Below are positions 39,466 to 47,330 of a stretch of DNA of 64,000 nucleotides, one piece after another; position 1 is the first letter of the stretch; every line of letters begins with the position of its first letter. The DNA comes from Qipengyuania sp. ABI-127-1 (lineage in GTDB: Bacteria > Pseudomonadota > Alphaproteobacteria > Sphingomonadales > Sphingomonadaceae). The DNA lies in assembly GCA_022953095.1 (NCBI GenBank), contig JALJCR010000001.1, forward strand, positions 1,770,501 to 1,834,500. The letters run 5' to 3'. The notes under the pieces are model-generated. The model saw only the letters and a list, made by a program, of their open reading frames with translations. It did no database searches and was not told where the DNA came from. Made by a program: the position numbers and the translations under genes.

Positions 39466-40434
39466 ATGACCCTGCCCGCCCCGTTCGACAAGTTGCGTAT
39501 TCCCGTAATCGGATCGCCGCTGTTCATCGTTTCCGGGCCGGAACTCGTGATCGCCCAGTGTAAGGCAGGTATTGTCGGCGCGTTTCCCGCGCTCAATGCC
39601 CGCCCTCAAAGTCAGGTCGATGAATGGCTCCACCAGATCACCGAAGAGCTGGCCGCGCATAACCGGGACAATCCCGACCGTCCGGCAGCACCCTATGCAG
39701 TGAACCAGATCGTTCACAGGTCGAACGATCGCCTCGATGCCGATATGCAGACCTGCGCGAAATGGCAGGTTCCGATGGTGATTACCTCGCTCGGCGCACG
39801 CGAGGAGGTTTTCAAGGCCGTGGATAGCTGGGGCGGAATCACGCTGCACGACGTCATCAACGACCGCTTTGCTCGCAAGGCGATCGAGAAAGGCGCGTCC
39901 GGCCTCATTCCTGTCGCAGCAGGTGCGGGTGGTCATGCCGGCACGCTCAGCCCCTTCGCGTTGATGCAGGAAATCCGCGAATGGTTCGATGGTCTGGTGG
40001 CGCTTTCGGGCTCCATCGCTCATGGACGCTCGATCCTGGGCGCGCAGGCTCTGGGCGCGGACTTCGCCTATATCGGTTCACCGTGGATCGCTGCGAGCGA
40101 GGCGAATGCGGATCAGCGTTACAAGGACGCGATCGTCGAAGGCCGTGCCGACGGCATCGTTTACACCAACCTCTTCACCGGAGTGCATGGGAATTATCTG
40201 CGGTCGAGCATCGAGGGCGCCGGGCTCGACCCCGACAATCTGCCTGAAAGCGATCCCAGCAAGATGAACTTCGGCAGCGGCGGCAACACCAAGGCCAAGG
40301 CCTGGAAGGACATCTGGGGGTCGGGCCAGGGCATTGGCAGCGTGACCAAGAGCGCGCCGGTGGAGGAAACGGTCGCCCGGCTCGAACGCGAATATATCGC
40401 CGCGAAGGAAGCGCTCGCGAAGGTGACCGCTTAA
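39466..40434 (+). CDS. Nitronate monooxygenase (2-nitropropane dioxygenase family)
   Basis: 322-aa FMN enzyme of the NMO family, which oxidises alkyl nitronates such as propionate 3-nitronate. FDKLRIPVIGSPLFIVSGPE starts the barrel, SGLIPVAAGAGGHAGTLSPF carries the FMN-phosphate glycine motif with the catalytic His of GGHAG, and ALGADFAYIGSPWIA is the second FMN-binding segment. It ends with a helical tail. An AGAGGAGCC ribosome-binding site precedes the ATG. The stop (TAA) overlaps the stop of the convergent AHH gene at 40431-40434. Confidence 0.9.
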   Translation: MTLPAPFDKLRIPVIGSPLFIVSGPELVIAQCKAGIVGAFPALNARPQSQVDEWLHQITEELAAHNRDNPDRPAAPYAVNQIVHRSNDRLDADMQTCAKWQVPMVITSLGAREEVFKAVDSWGGITLHDVINDRFARKAIEKGASGLIPVAAGAGGHAGTLSPFALMQEIREWFDGLVALSGSIAHGRSILGAQALGADFAYIGSPWIAASEANADQRYKDAIVEGRADGIVYTNLFTGVHGNYLRSSIEGAGLDPDNLPESDPSKMNFGSGGNTKAKAWKDIWGSGQGIGSVTKSAPVEETVARLEREYIAAKEALAKVTA

Positions 40435-40973
40435 AGCACCACGGCGGTCCCGGCGGCCCATAAAACCTCGGCCATCGCATCGAGGTCGGAAAAGTCCACT
40501 CCCCCGCCCAGCGGGTCCTTGCGATTGAGCCGAAAGGGCTTTCGCTCGTCCAGTAGCCTTTGGCGCAAGGCCCGCTGCAACAGCGCCAGCCGCATCAGCG
40601 CGGTTTCGGCGGCGTGGATCGGATCGGACGTGGATTGGCGCGCCCATTTGCGTTCGATGCGGCCGACCCGTTCGATGACCATCGCATTGTAGTCACGATG
40701 CGGCCCGCGGTGGAGCGGAAGGGCCAGGCGCCGCGCAGCCTCCTCACGCGCGGGGAGCAGCAGACCATTCCTGCGAAAGTCGTCGAAGCCGATCCGGTCG
40801 GCGCCCAAAGCATCGAACAAGGCTTCGAAGCACGCCTCGCCGAGCAGTTGGCGTGGCAGCAAGTGATGCCTCTGCAACGCCGGATCGTGCTGGGGAGAGC
40901 CGCGTCGGTTTACGGCCCGGAATGGAAGGTTGCGACGATTGGCGCCCAGGGTGGCTGGCAGGCGATAATCCAT
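40431..40973 (-). CDS. AHH-type putative HNH nuclease
   Basis: 180-aa protein resembling the AHH family of the HNH/ENDO VII nuclease superfamily, domains best known from polymorphic toxins. The hallmarks are DPALQRHHLLPRQLLGEACF (double His), GFDDFRRNGLLLPAREEA (the Asn-containing strand) and PLHRGPHRDYNAMVIERVG (the HxGxHxxYN motif). There is no signal peptide or long secretion-associated N-terminus, so it is not a classic effector. It follows an unrecognised gene by 7 nt and a flavodoxin gene on the same strand. Nuclease activity is inferred from the domain only. Confidence 0.7.
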   Translation of the reverse strand: MDYRLPATLGANRRNLPFRAVNRRGSPQHDPALQRHHLLPRQLLGEACFEALFDALGADRIGFDDFRRNGLLLPAREEAARRLALPLHRGPHRDYNAMVIERVGRIERKWARQSTSDPIHAAETALMRLALLQRALRQRLLDERKPFRLNRKDPLGGGVDFSDLDAMAEVLWAAGTAVVL

Positions 40974-40980
40974 CCCGCAG

Positions 40981-41856
40981 TCAGGCTGGAAGAATCCTGA
41001 GCAGACCGGCTGGGCGATCCGGTTCCAATTTCAGAATTGTCCCGTCTTCGGTCGCAAACTCGCAAGCGCTATCCGGCAGATCGAAACCGATCAATTCCTG
41101 GACGACACGCACAGCCAGGCGCGTAGCGGCGGTTCGATCGCGGCACAGGGCGGGATCGAGCCACAATTCGCAATCGGTGAAGAAGTTTAGCCCCTCGCTA
41201 AGCAGTGCCCCCTGCCCGTCGAACCGGATACCGAGCAGGCCGAGTGCGGGAAACGGTCCGCCGATGAGCCAGCTTTCGGTCGTTCTGGCGAAAAACTTCG
41301 GCGCGATGGCAGAGCGTGCGGGAGGCCAGTACACCGCATTCACGCCGCCCAGCGATCGGACCAGCGCGGCGCCGATCCCCAGTAGGCTTCGCACAATCGG
41401 AAGTGCATGGGCGCCCTGCGCTATATGCGGTCCCGGATACAGTCCGAGCGCCTCGCTCCCCTCCTCGCGGTCGACCTGGACGTTGAACAGATAGCCGATG
41501 TCCGGCGTGGCCAGCGCGGGGCCTGGTCGCAAGCCGAGCAAATCGAAGGTCAGCCCGTCGGCGAGCAGTTCGACCCAGTCGATATCGCTGTCGTTCGGCA
41601 AGGCGGCGCCGTTTACCGGGTCAAGTCTCTCGGCTGCGATGGGATCGTGGCTGATCGCGATGCGCGTCTGGTCCGAAAGGGCGGCAAGCAGGTCGGTGCG
41701 ATCCGGCCTTTTACCCTTGTCGAACAAGAGGATGAGGCCGGAACCGACTGCGCTGCCTTCGCCAATGCTTCGCTCACCGGCCGCCACCAGAATACGCCGT
41801 CCTTCTCCCTGCGAAGAGCAAACCTTGGCTGCAATCCGGCAGGCCGTCGAGTCCAC
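40981..41856 (-). CDS. Unrecognised protein upstream of AHH nuclease gene
   Basis: 291-aa soluble protein, family not recognised. It has no signal peptide. It is rich in Asp/Glu/Leu, with FDLLGLRPGPALATPDIGYL, GGVNAVYWPPARSAIAPKFF and LLGIRFDGQGALLSEGLNFF as its most distinctive segments. The general look (alpha/beta, an aromatic AVYW motif) recalls DUF4261-type proteins sometimes listed as immunity proteins, but this is an impression, not an identification. The start is GTG at 41856; a stop codon lies in frame 9 nt upstream. It is 7 nt before the AHH gene, so they are co-transcribed. Confidence 0.65.
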   Translation of the reverse strand: MDSTACRIAAKVCSSQGEGRRILVAAGERSIGEGSAVGSGLILLFDKGKRPDRTDLLAALSDQTRIAISHDPIAAERLDPVNGAALPNDSDIDWVELLADGLTFDLLGLRPGPALATPDIGYLFNVQVDREEGSEALGLYPGPHIAQGAHALPIVRSLLGIGAALVRSLGGVNAVYWPPARSAIAPKFFARTTESWLIGGPFPALGLLGIRFDGQGALLSEGLNFFTDCELWLDPALCRDRTAATRLAVRVVQELIGFDLPDSACEFATEDGTILKLEPDRPAGLLRILPA

Positions 41857-41888
41857 AAAACGCTAATGCTCGAAAGCGGACCCTTTTT

Positions 41889-42374
41889 TCAGAAGATCCC
41901 CTGCGCGATCCCTTCGGCCAGACCCGCGCCGAGCTCGGTCGCCTTGGCAAGCGTCTGGGGCGCAACGGTTTTCGGGGCGAGAATCGCTTCCGGTTCCTGC
42001 GCATCGGTCATTTCGATCCACGGATCGGTCACTCGCTTCAACCGCCAGCCCGTGGCGATGCGGTCGATCTGCCGCTGTGCACCCTCCCCATCCGATCCGG
42101 CGGCTATGACCGTGGCATAGGGCCTGCCTTCGATCCGCCCCAGCACCGGGTAATAGCAGCGGTCGAACATTTCCTTCATTTCGCCGCTCATACTGGCGAG
42201 GTTTTCCGGGCAGCAGAACAGGTAACCGCCAGCCGCAAGCAGATCCTCCGGCGTAACGTCGGACGCCCGCTTCAGTATCCCGCAGTCCCCGGCCCCCTCA
42301 CTGGCGGCACGAGCGATCTGCTCGCTGGTACCGGTGCGGCTGTGCCAGACGATGAGCAGAGACGTTGTGGCCAT
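41889..42374 (-). CDS. Flavodoxin family protein
   Basis: 161-aa flavodoxin-like protein. LIVWHSRTGTSEQIARAASE is the FMN phosphate-binding loop (S/T-x-T-G-x-T), and GYLFCCPENLASMSGEMKEM corresponds to the second FMN loop of the NADPH-dependent FMN reductase/flavodoxin family. It could serve as an electron carrier or FMN reductase. It lies upstream of the unrecognised gene and the AHH gene on the same strand (32-nt gap), and is divergent from recJ. Confidence 0.85.
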   Translation of the reverse strand: MATTSLLIVWHSRTGTSEQIARAASEGAGDCGILKRASDVTPEDLLAAGGYLFCCPENLASMSGEMKEMFDRCYYPVLGRIEGRPYATVIAAGSDGEGAQRQIDRIATGWRLKRVTDPWIEMTDAQEPEAILAPKTVAPQTLAKATELGAGLAEGIAQGIF

Positions 42375-42453
42375 CGGCAGAGCATCGCCAACATCTGTCG
42401 ATTGTCAATCTCCCGAACTTCCGCGAAGATCATGCACAAGCTATTGCCATCCC

Positions 42454-44232
42454 ATGGCATCGCAGGCCCTCTCCTACGTATTCGGTGTTTCCTCCTCGCT
42501 TACCGGCCGTGCCTGGCGCTGGCGTGGCGGGAATATGGAGCTCGGCAACACGCCGGGCCTGGGCGACGATATCGTGCGTCAGCTCTTGCTTTCACGCGGA
42601 GTCGCCGCAGAGGAAATCGAGCGACATCGCAATCCGACATTGCGGAATTTCCTGCCCGATCCATCCCTATTCCGCGACATGGATGTTGCCGCCTACCGCA
42701 TCGCGCAGGCCGTGATCGCGGGCGAGAAAATCACCATTTACGGTGATTACGACGTCGATGGGGCGACCAGTTCCGCGCTATTGATCCGCCTGCTGCGCGA
42801 ACTGGGCGTGGAAGCGGGCTATTACATTCCGGACCGGCTGCTGGAAGGCTACGGACCGTCGGGCGAAGCTCTGGTCAAGCTCGGCCAGGCGGGTTCCAGC
42901 CTGATCGTCACGGTCGATTGCGGCGCGATGGCGCATGAGGCGCTGGGCATGGCGCATGAGGCGGGCATCGACGTGATCGTGGTCGACCACCACAAATGCA
43001 CTGCGGACCTTCCCAAGACGGTGGCGCTGGTCAACCCCAATCGCCTGGATGAAGAAGACGAGGCGGCAGCGCATGGACACCTTGCCGCAGTCGGGGTGGC
43101 ATTCCTTCTGGCGATTGCCCTGGTCCGCACTCTGCGCGAGCGCGATTTCTTCGCCGCGCGCAAGGAACCGGACCTGCTCGCGCTGCTCGATGTCGTCGCT
43201 CTGGGTACGGTCGCCGATGTCGCCGCGCTACATGGTCTCAATCGCGCCTTCGTCTCGCAGGGCCTCAAGGTCATGGCCAAGCGCGACAATATCGGCATGT
43301 CCGCCCTCATCGATGCAAGCCGCCTCAAGCGCGCCCCGGCATGTTCGGACCTCGGCTTTGCGCTTGGCCCGCGCATCAACGCCGGCGGTCGCGTGGGAGA
43401 ATCGACGCTAGGCGTCAGGCTGCTCACCACGCAGGATCCCGAAGAAGCCCGCGAAATCGCAGCGCAATTGTCCGCGCTCAACGAGGAACGCCGGGCGATC
43501 GAAGCGGAAGTGCAAGAAGCCGCCGAAGAGCAATTGGCAGCGCAGCACAATCGCGCGGTGCACCTCGTCGCAGGCGAAGGCTGGCACCCCGGCGTGATCG
43601 GCATCGTGGCCGGGCGCATCAAGGAAAAGACCGGCAAGCCTTCGCTGGTGGTCGCGCTCGACGGCGAGACTGGCAAGGGGTCCGGGCGCTCGATCGCCGG
43701 GGTCGACCTTGGCGCCGCCATCATCCGCGCCCGCGACGAAGGATTGCTGGTGGCGGGCGGCGGACATGCCATGGCTGCGGGATTGACCGTGGCCGCAGAC
43801 CAGGTCGATGCGCTGGCCGACCGGCTCGACAGCATGCTCGAAGGCCAGGTCGCCCGCGCTTCGGCAGAGCGGGCCATGGCGCTGGACCTTGCGGTCGCCC
43901 CCGGTGGTCTGACGCCCGACCTGGTCCACGCGCTCGAGGAAGCGGGGCCGTATGGCGTCGGCTGGCCCGGCCCTCGCGTCGCCGTGGGTCCGGTGCGGCT
44001 CGTCAAATGCGATATCGTCGGAACCGATCACGTTCGCCTGATCGCCGCAGGCGAAGATGGCAAGAGCTTCAAGGGCATCGCTTTCCGCGCCGCCGATAGC
44101 AACATGGGCCAGGCCCTGCTGCACGGTTCGCGTGGCCGCCGCCTGTGGCTGGCAGGCCGGGTAAAGATCGACGATTGGGGCAATCGCCCCCAAGCGGAAC
44201 TGCACCTCGAGGACGCCGCGTGGGCCGATTGA
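42454..44232 (+). CDS. recJ: Single-stranded-DNA-specific exonuclease RecJ
   Basis: 592-aa 5'-3' ssDNA exonuclease acting in recombination, mismatch and base excision repair. DHH-family motifs: ITIYGDYDVDGATSSALLI, VTVDCGAMAHEAL, VVDHHKCTADLPKTVALVNP, then VALGTVADVAALHGLNR. The DHHA1 domain is seen in HLVAGEGWHPGVIGIVAGR and GSGRSIAGVDLGAAI, and the C-terminal OB domain follows after residue ~460. The ATG at 42454 begins MASQALSYVFGVSSSLTGR, the usual alphaproteobacterial start. Transcribed away from the flavodoxin gene. Confidence 0.95.
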   Translation: MASQALSYVFGVSSSLTGRAWRWRGGNMELGNTPGLGDDIVRQLLLSRGVAAEEIERHRNPTLRNFLPDPSLFRDMDVAAYRIAQAVIAGEKITIYGDYDVDGATSSALLIRLLRELGVEAGYYIPDRLLEGYGPSGEALVKLGQAGSSLIVTVDCGAMAHEALGMAHEAGIDVIVVDHHKCTADLPKTVALVNPNRLDEEDEAAAHGHLAAVGVAFLLAIALVRTLRERDFFAARKEPDLLALLDVVALGTVADVAALHGLNRAFVSQGLKVMAKRDNIGMSALIDASRLKRAPACSDLGFALGPRINAGGRVGESTLGVRLLTTQDPEEAREIAAQLSALNEERRAIEAEVQEAAEEQLAAQHNRAVHLVAGEGWHPGVIGIVAGRIKEKTGKPSLVVALDGETGKGSGRSIAGVDLGAAIIRARDEGLLVAGGGHAMAAGLTVAADQVDALADRLDSMLEGQVARASAERAMALDLAVAPGGLTPDLVHALEEAGPYGVGWPGPRVAVGPVRLVKCDIVGTDHVRLIAAGEDGKSFKGIAFRAADSNMGQALLHGSRGRRLWLAGRVKIDDWGNRPQAELHLEDAAWAD

Positions 44233-44254
44233 ATCATTTGCATGCATTCGAGGG

Positions 44255-44283
44255 TTGACGGCCCGCAACCCCACGCCTAATTG
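44255..44283 (+). promoter_or_regulatory. Promoter of tRNA-Glu genes
   Basis: TTGACG (44255-44260), a 17-bp spacer and TAATTG (44278-44283) make a sigma-70-type promoter 33 bp before the first tRNA-Glu, just after the recJ stop. Spacing and position are good; not tested. Confidence 0.65.
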
Positions 44284-44316
44284 GCCCGCCACGCCACCGA
44301 CCCGCAACGCGGGTGT

Positions 44317-44391
44317 GGCCCGTTCGTCTAGCGGTTAGGACGCGGCCCTTTCACGGCTGAAACACGGGTTCGATTCCCGTACGGGTCACCA
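44317..44391 (+). tRNA. tRNA-Glu (anticodon UUC), copy 1
   Basis: 75 nt including an encoded CCA. The acceptor arm is GGCCCGT / ACGGGTC (one G-U). The anticodon loop is CTTTCAC with anticodon TTC, so it reads GAA/GAG. The T-arm is CGGGTTCGATTCCCG. The sequence is identical to the copy 121 bp downstream. Confidence 0.97.
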
Positions 44392-44396
44392 CGGTG

Positions 44397-44419
44397 GCGG
44401 TATTGCATCTGCAATCCGC
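44397..44419 (+). other. Hairpin between the two tRNA-Glu genes
   Basis: GCGG-(T)-ATTGCA (44397-44407) pairs with TGCAATCCGC (44410-44419) around a TC loop: 10 bp with one bulge. It has no T-run, so it is more likely a processing or spacer structure than a terminator. Confidence 0.4.
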
Positions 44420-44437
44420 GCAAAGCGCCACATATGT

Positions 44438-44512
44438 GGCCCGTTCGTCTAGCGGTTAGGACGCGGCCCTTTCACGGCTGAAACACGGGTTCGATTCCCG
44501 TACGGGTCACCA
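44438..44512 (+). tRNA. tRNA-Glu (anticodon UUC), copy 2
   Basis: Identical to the copy at 44317-44391, including CCA and the TTC anticodon. The identity also extends 3 nt upstream (TGT). Both are likely processed from one transcript that reads on toward phoR. Confidence 0.97.
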
Positions 44513-44574
44513 TCTCTCCACATCTTCGCAAAGCGGGTAGCGCCTCTTGCCGGGCAAGGGTAAGGCGCGCGGCA

Positions 44575-45762
44575 ATGAGCGAGCGCAGCTTTCCCTGGCC
44601 CGGATTCGCAGTGGCGGTTGCCGCCTGCATCTTTCTTGCGATTCTCGGTGTCGACCTGGTCTATGTGGGGGTTCTCTTCCTCGTCTGGACGGGATCTCTC
44701 CATCTGGTCTCGGCGCGACCGCCCGAGAACAAACCCGTTGCCACCGGCCCCGCTTTCACTCGCGACAATATGGCGGACCTGTTCGAGCACTCCGAAACGC
44801 CGGTTGTGATCACCGAACGCGATCGGGTGATCGTGGCCAATCTCGCGGCCCGCAAACTGCTCGGCGGGCACATCGTCGGACAGGACGTACGCATGGCGCT
44901 GCGCCAGCCCGAAGCCATCCGGCTGCTGGCGCGCAAGGCGGATGGCGGAGCGGTCGTGCGCGGGCTGGCACGGCGCACGGACATCTGGCGGATCAACCGC
45001 AAAAGCCTGCCCGGCGGCCTTGCCGTCATAGAATTCGTCAACAAAACCGCCGAAGCCGATATTGCCCGCGCGCATACCGATTTCGTTGCCAATGCCAGCC
45101 ACGAACTGCGCACGCCGCTTGCTTCGATCATTGGCTATGTGGAGACGCTGCGCGAAGACGTGGACCGGCTCGACCCCCGAATGGCCGACAAATTCCTCGG
45201 TACTATCCAGCGCGAAGCCAAGCGGCTGCAGGATCTTGTCAGCGATCTCATGTCCCTGTCGCGAATCGAAGCCGAGAAGCACGATCTCCCCAGCAAGACA
45301 CTCGATCTCTCCAAGCTGGTGGAACGCGCCGCTCACGATGCGGCGAGCGGCGAGCGGGCATCATTGCTCGATTTCGAGACTGCGCAGGCGTTCGAGGTGC
45401 TAGGTGACCGGCAACAGCTCGAACAACTCGTCCGCAACCTCGTCGACAACGCGTTCAAATACGGGAGCCCGGGCGAGCGGGTCACCGTGCGCTTGCATCC
45501 AAGAGGTGACAGCCGTGTGCGCCTGACCGTTACCGACCGCGGCGACGGCATATCGCCGGAACATATTCCCCACCTCACCCGTCGCTTTTACCGTACCGAT
45601 CCCGGTCGCAGCCGGGCATCGGGGGGAACCGGGCTGGGCCTTGCGATCGTCAAGCATATCGTGGAGCGGCATCGTGGCAGACTCGACATCGACAGCACGC
45701 CTGGCGAAGGCACGAGGGTCACTGTCACCCTGCCGATCGAAAAAGCCGACGAGACTGTCTGA
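44575..45762 (+). CDS. phoR: Phosphate regulon sensor histidine kinase PhoR
   Basis: 395-aa membrane histidine kinase. Two N-terminal membrane segments (FAVAVAACIFLAILGVDLVY and the next, residues ~10-45), a PAS-like region (ETPVVITERDRVIVANLAAR), then the H-box FVANASHELRTPLASIIGYV with the phosphorylated His, the N-box LVRNLVDNAFKYGSPG, and ATP lid motifs LTVTDRGDGISPEHIPHL and SGGTGLGLAIVKHIVE. By context it senses Pi through PstSCAB-PhoU and phosphorylates PhoB. It heads the phosphate cluster; no PhoB box is visible directly in front of it. Confidence 0.95.
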   Translation: MSERSFPWPGFAVAVAACIFLAILGVDLVYVGVLFLVWTGSLHLVSARPPENKPVATGPAFTRDNMADLFEHSETPVVITERDRVIVANLAARKLLGGHIVGQDVRMALRQPEAIRLLARKADGGAVVRGLARRTDIWRINRKSLPGGLAVIEFVNKTAEADIARAHTDFVANASHELRTPLASIIGYVETLREDVDRLDPRMADKFLGTIQREAKRLQDLVSDLMSLSRIEAEKHDLPSKTLDLSKLVERAAHDAASGERASLLDFETAQAFEVLGDRQQLEQLVRNLVDNAFKYGSPGERVTVRLHPRGDSRVRLTVTDRGDGISPEHIPHLTRRFYRTDPGRSRASGGTGLGLAIVKHIVERHRGRLDIDSTPGEGTRVTVTLPIEKADETV

Positions 45763-45823
45763 CCTTACACCCTATCGCGAACCCCCGCAGCGCATCGCGC
45801 CGGTACATCCGCTTGCTCGCAGC

Positions 45824-45852
45824 CTGTCATCGAAATGTAATTTAACGGTCAT
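45824..45852 (+). promoter_or_regulatory. PhoB box upstream of the porin gene
   Basis: Three direct half-sites at exact 11-bp spacing: CTGTCAT (45824-45830), ATGTAAT (45835-45841) and CGGTCAT (45846-45852). The first two make an 18-bp Pho box close to the known CTGTCAT-N4-CTGTMAY consensus. It ends 46 bp before the porin ATG. Confidence 0.85.
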
Positions 45853-45898
45853 AGAGGCGTCGTCGCACCGTAACTCCCCGTTCAAAGGATTCGTCCCG

Positions 45899-47242
45899 AT
45901 GACCCGTACTTACCGCCTGTCGCTGGCGGCTGCGGCGCTCTGCTGCACCATGGCCACCCCGCTGTTCGCCCAGGACGCAACTGTCACGACCGACGAACTG
46001 GCCCAGATGCGCGCCCAGCTTTCCGCGATGAATGCGCGGATCGACCAGCTCGAAAACGAATTGGCAGCCGCCAGGGCTGCGAATGAGGCGCAGGACGCAA
46101 CCATCGCGGCCAATACTGCAGCCGCTGCGGCGAAGCCCGAGACGGCTGTCGCCACGCTCGAAAAGGGAGATGGCTGGAGTTTCAAGCCGCGCGGCCGCCT
46201 GATGTACGATGCCGGGTGGACCAATGCCCCGGAATCGACTGGCGCCAGCGATGGTTTCGGCAATGAAGTGCGCCGCGCCCGTCTCGGCGCTTCGGGCGAT
46301 ATCCCGGGCGGCTTCGGCTACAAGGTGGAGGTCGATTTCGCCGGGAACGAGGTGGAGATGGCCGACGCCATCCTGACTTACGAGGACGGCCCGCTCGAAA
46401 TCGCGATCGGTCACCACAACAACTTCCAGTCGCTGGAAGAGCTGACCAGCAGCCTCCACACAACCTTCATCGAGCGCGCGGCCTTCACCGACGCTTTCGG
46501 CTTCGAGCGCCGCATCGGTGCATCACTGACCTATTCGAAAGGCGCGGTCCTGGCGCAGGCCGGCGTCTTCACCGACAATTTCGACGACACGTCGAGCAAG
46601 AATCGCGGAGTCGATGCCCGTCTGGTCTTCATGCCCAAATCGGGCGACGCGCAGCTCCACTTCGGCGGCTCGTTTCATTACAACGATATCGACGATCCGG
46701 CTGCGACCGTACGCTATCGCCAGCGTCCGCTGGTTCATTTCACTTCCGAGCGGTTCGTCAATACCGGCCGACTCGGCGCGAAGAGCGAGACCGGATTCGG
46801 GCTCGAAGGCGCTGCGATCGCCGGACGGTTCCATGCCGCTGCGGAAGGGTATTGGCAGAAGGTCAACATGCCCGGCGCGGCAATGGCCCCGACCTTCTTC
46901 GGCGCCTATTTCGAAGCCGGTGTTTTCCTCACCGATGACAGGCGCGGTTACAAGGCAGGCAAGTTCGACCGTACCAAACCGAGCAATCCGGTGGGAGAAG
47001 GTGGTTTCGGCTCGCTCCAGCTCAACCTGCGCTACGATCACCTCGATCTGAACGATGGCGGTATTCTGGGCGGTCAGCAGGCCGGCTATCTCGCCTCGCT
47101 CATCTGGAAGCCCACGGATTATACGGCCTTCATGGTCAACTACGGGCGGCTCCAATATACCGATGCTGTTCTGCCGACCGCCAATGGCGATACCTCTTAC
47201 GGCGTGGACGCCGTGGGTCTGCGCGCGCAGGTCGATTTCTGA
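45899..47242 (+). CDS. Phosphate-selective porin (OprO/OprP-like)
   Basis: 447-aa outer-membrane porin. The N-terminus has a signal peptide (LSLAAAALCCTMATPLFAQ|DA) and a coiled coil (LAQMRAQLSAMNARIDQLEN, ~residues 35-85). The PF07396-type barrel follows, with FKPRGRLMYDAGWTN, EVRRARLGASGDIPGGFGYK and the C-terminal strand GVDAVGLRAQVDF ending in Phe. Located between phoR and pstS and behind a triple-half-site PhoB box, it very probably imports phosphate under starvation. ATG at 45899. Confidence 0.92.
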   Translation: MTRTYRLSLAAAALCCTMATPLFAQDATVTTDELAQMRAQLSAMNARIDQLENELAAARAANEAQDATIAANTAAAAAKPETAVATLEKGDGWSFKPRGRLMYDAGWTNAPESTGASDGFGNEVRRARLGASGDIPGGFGYKVEVDFAGNEVEMADAILTYEDGPLEIAIGHHNNFQSLEELTSSLHTTFIERAAFTDAFGFERRIGASLTYSKGAVLAQAGVFTDNFDDTSSKNRGVDARLVFMPKSGDAQLHFGGSFHYNDIDDPAATVRYRQRPLVHFTSERFVNTGRLGAKSETGFGLEGAAIAGRFHAAAEGYWQKVNMPGAAMAPTFFGAYFEAGVFLTDDRRGYKAGKFDRTKPSNPVGEGGFGSLQLNLRYDHLDLNDGGILGGQQAGYLASLIWKPTDYTAFMVNYGRLQYTDAVLPTANGDTSYGVDAVGLRAQVDF

Positions 47243-47255
47243 CCTGCGAAAAAGC

Positions 47256-47284
47256 CAGTCAAACGATTGTCGCAACCCTGTAAC
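47256..47284 (+). promoter_or_regulatory. PhoB box upstream of pstS
   Basis: Half-sites CAGTCAA (47256-47262), TTGTCGC (47267-47273) and CTGTAAC (47278-47284) at exact 11-bp spacing, 46 bp before the pstS ATG. The position relative to the gene matches that of the porin box. Confidence 0.8.
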
Positions 47285-47330
47285 ATTGAGGCGCTTTGGC
47301 GCCGCTAGCTATCAACCCAAGGGGCTACCC

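Noticed and set aside
42849..44006. 385-codon minus-strand frame opposite recJ
   Set aside because: Ser/Arg/Ala/Pro-rich shadow of RecJ without domains or a ribosome-binding site.
44501..44512. tRNA 3' end as an attachment site of an integrated element
   Set aside because: No integrase gene or matching flanking direct repeat beyond the duplicated tRNA itself.
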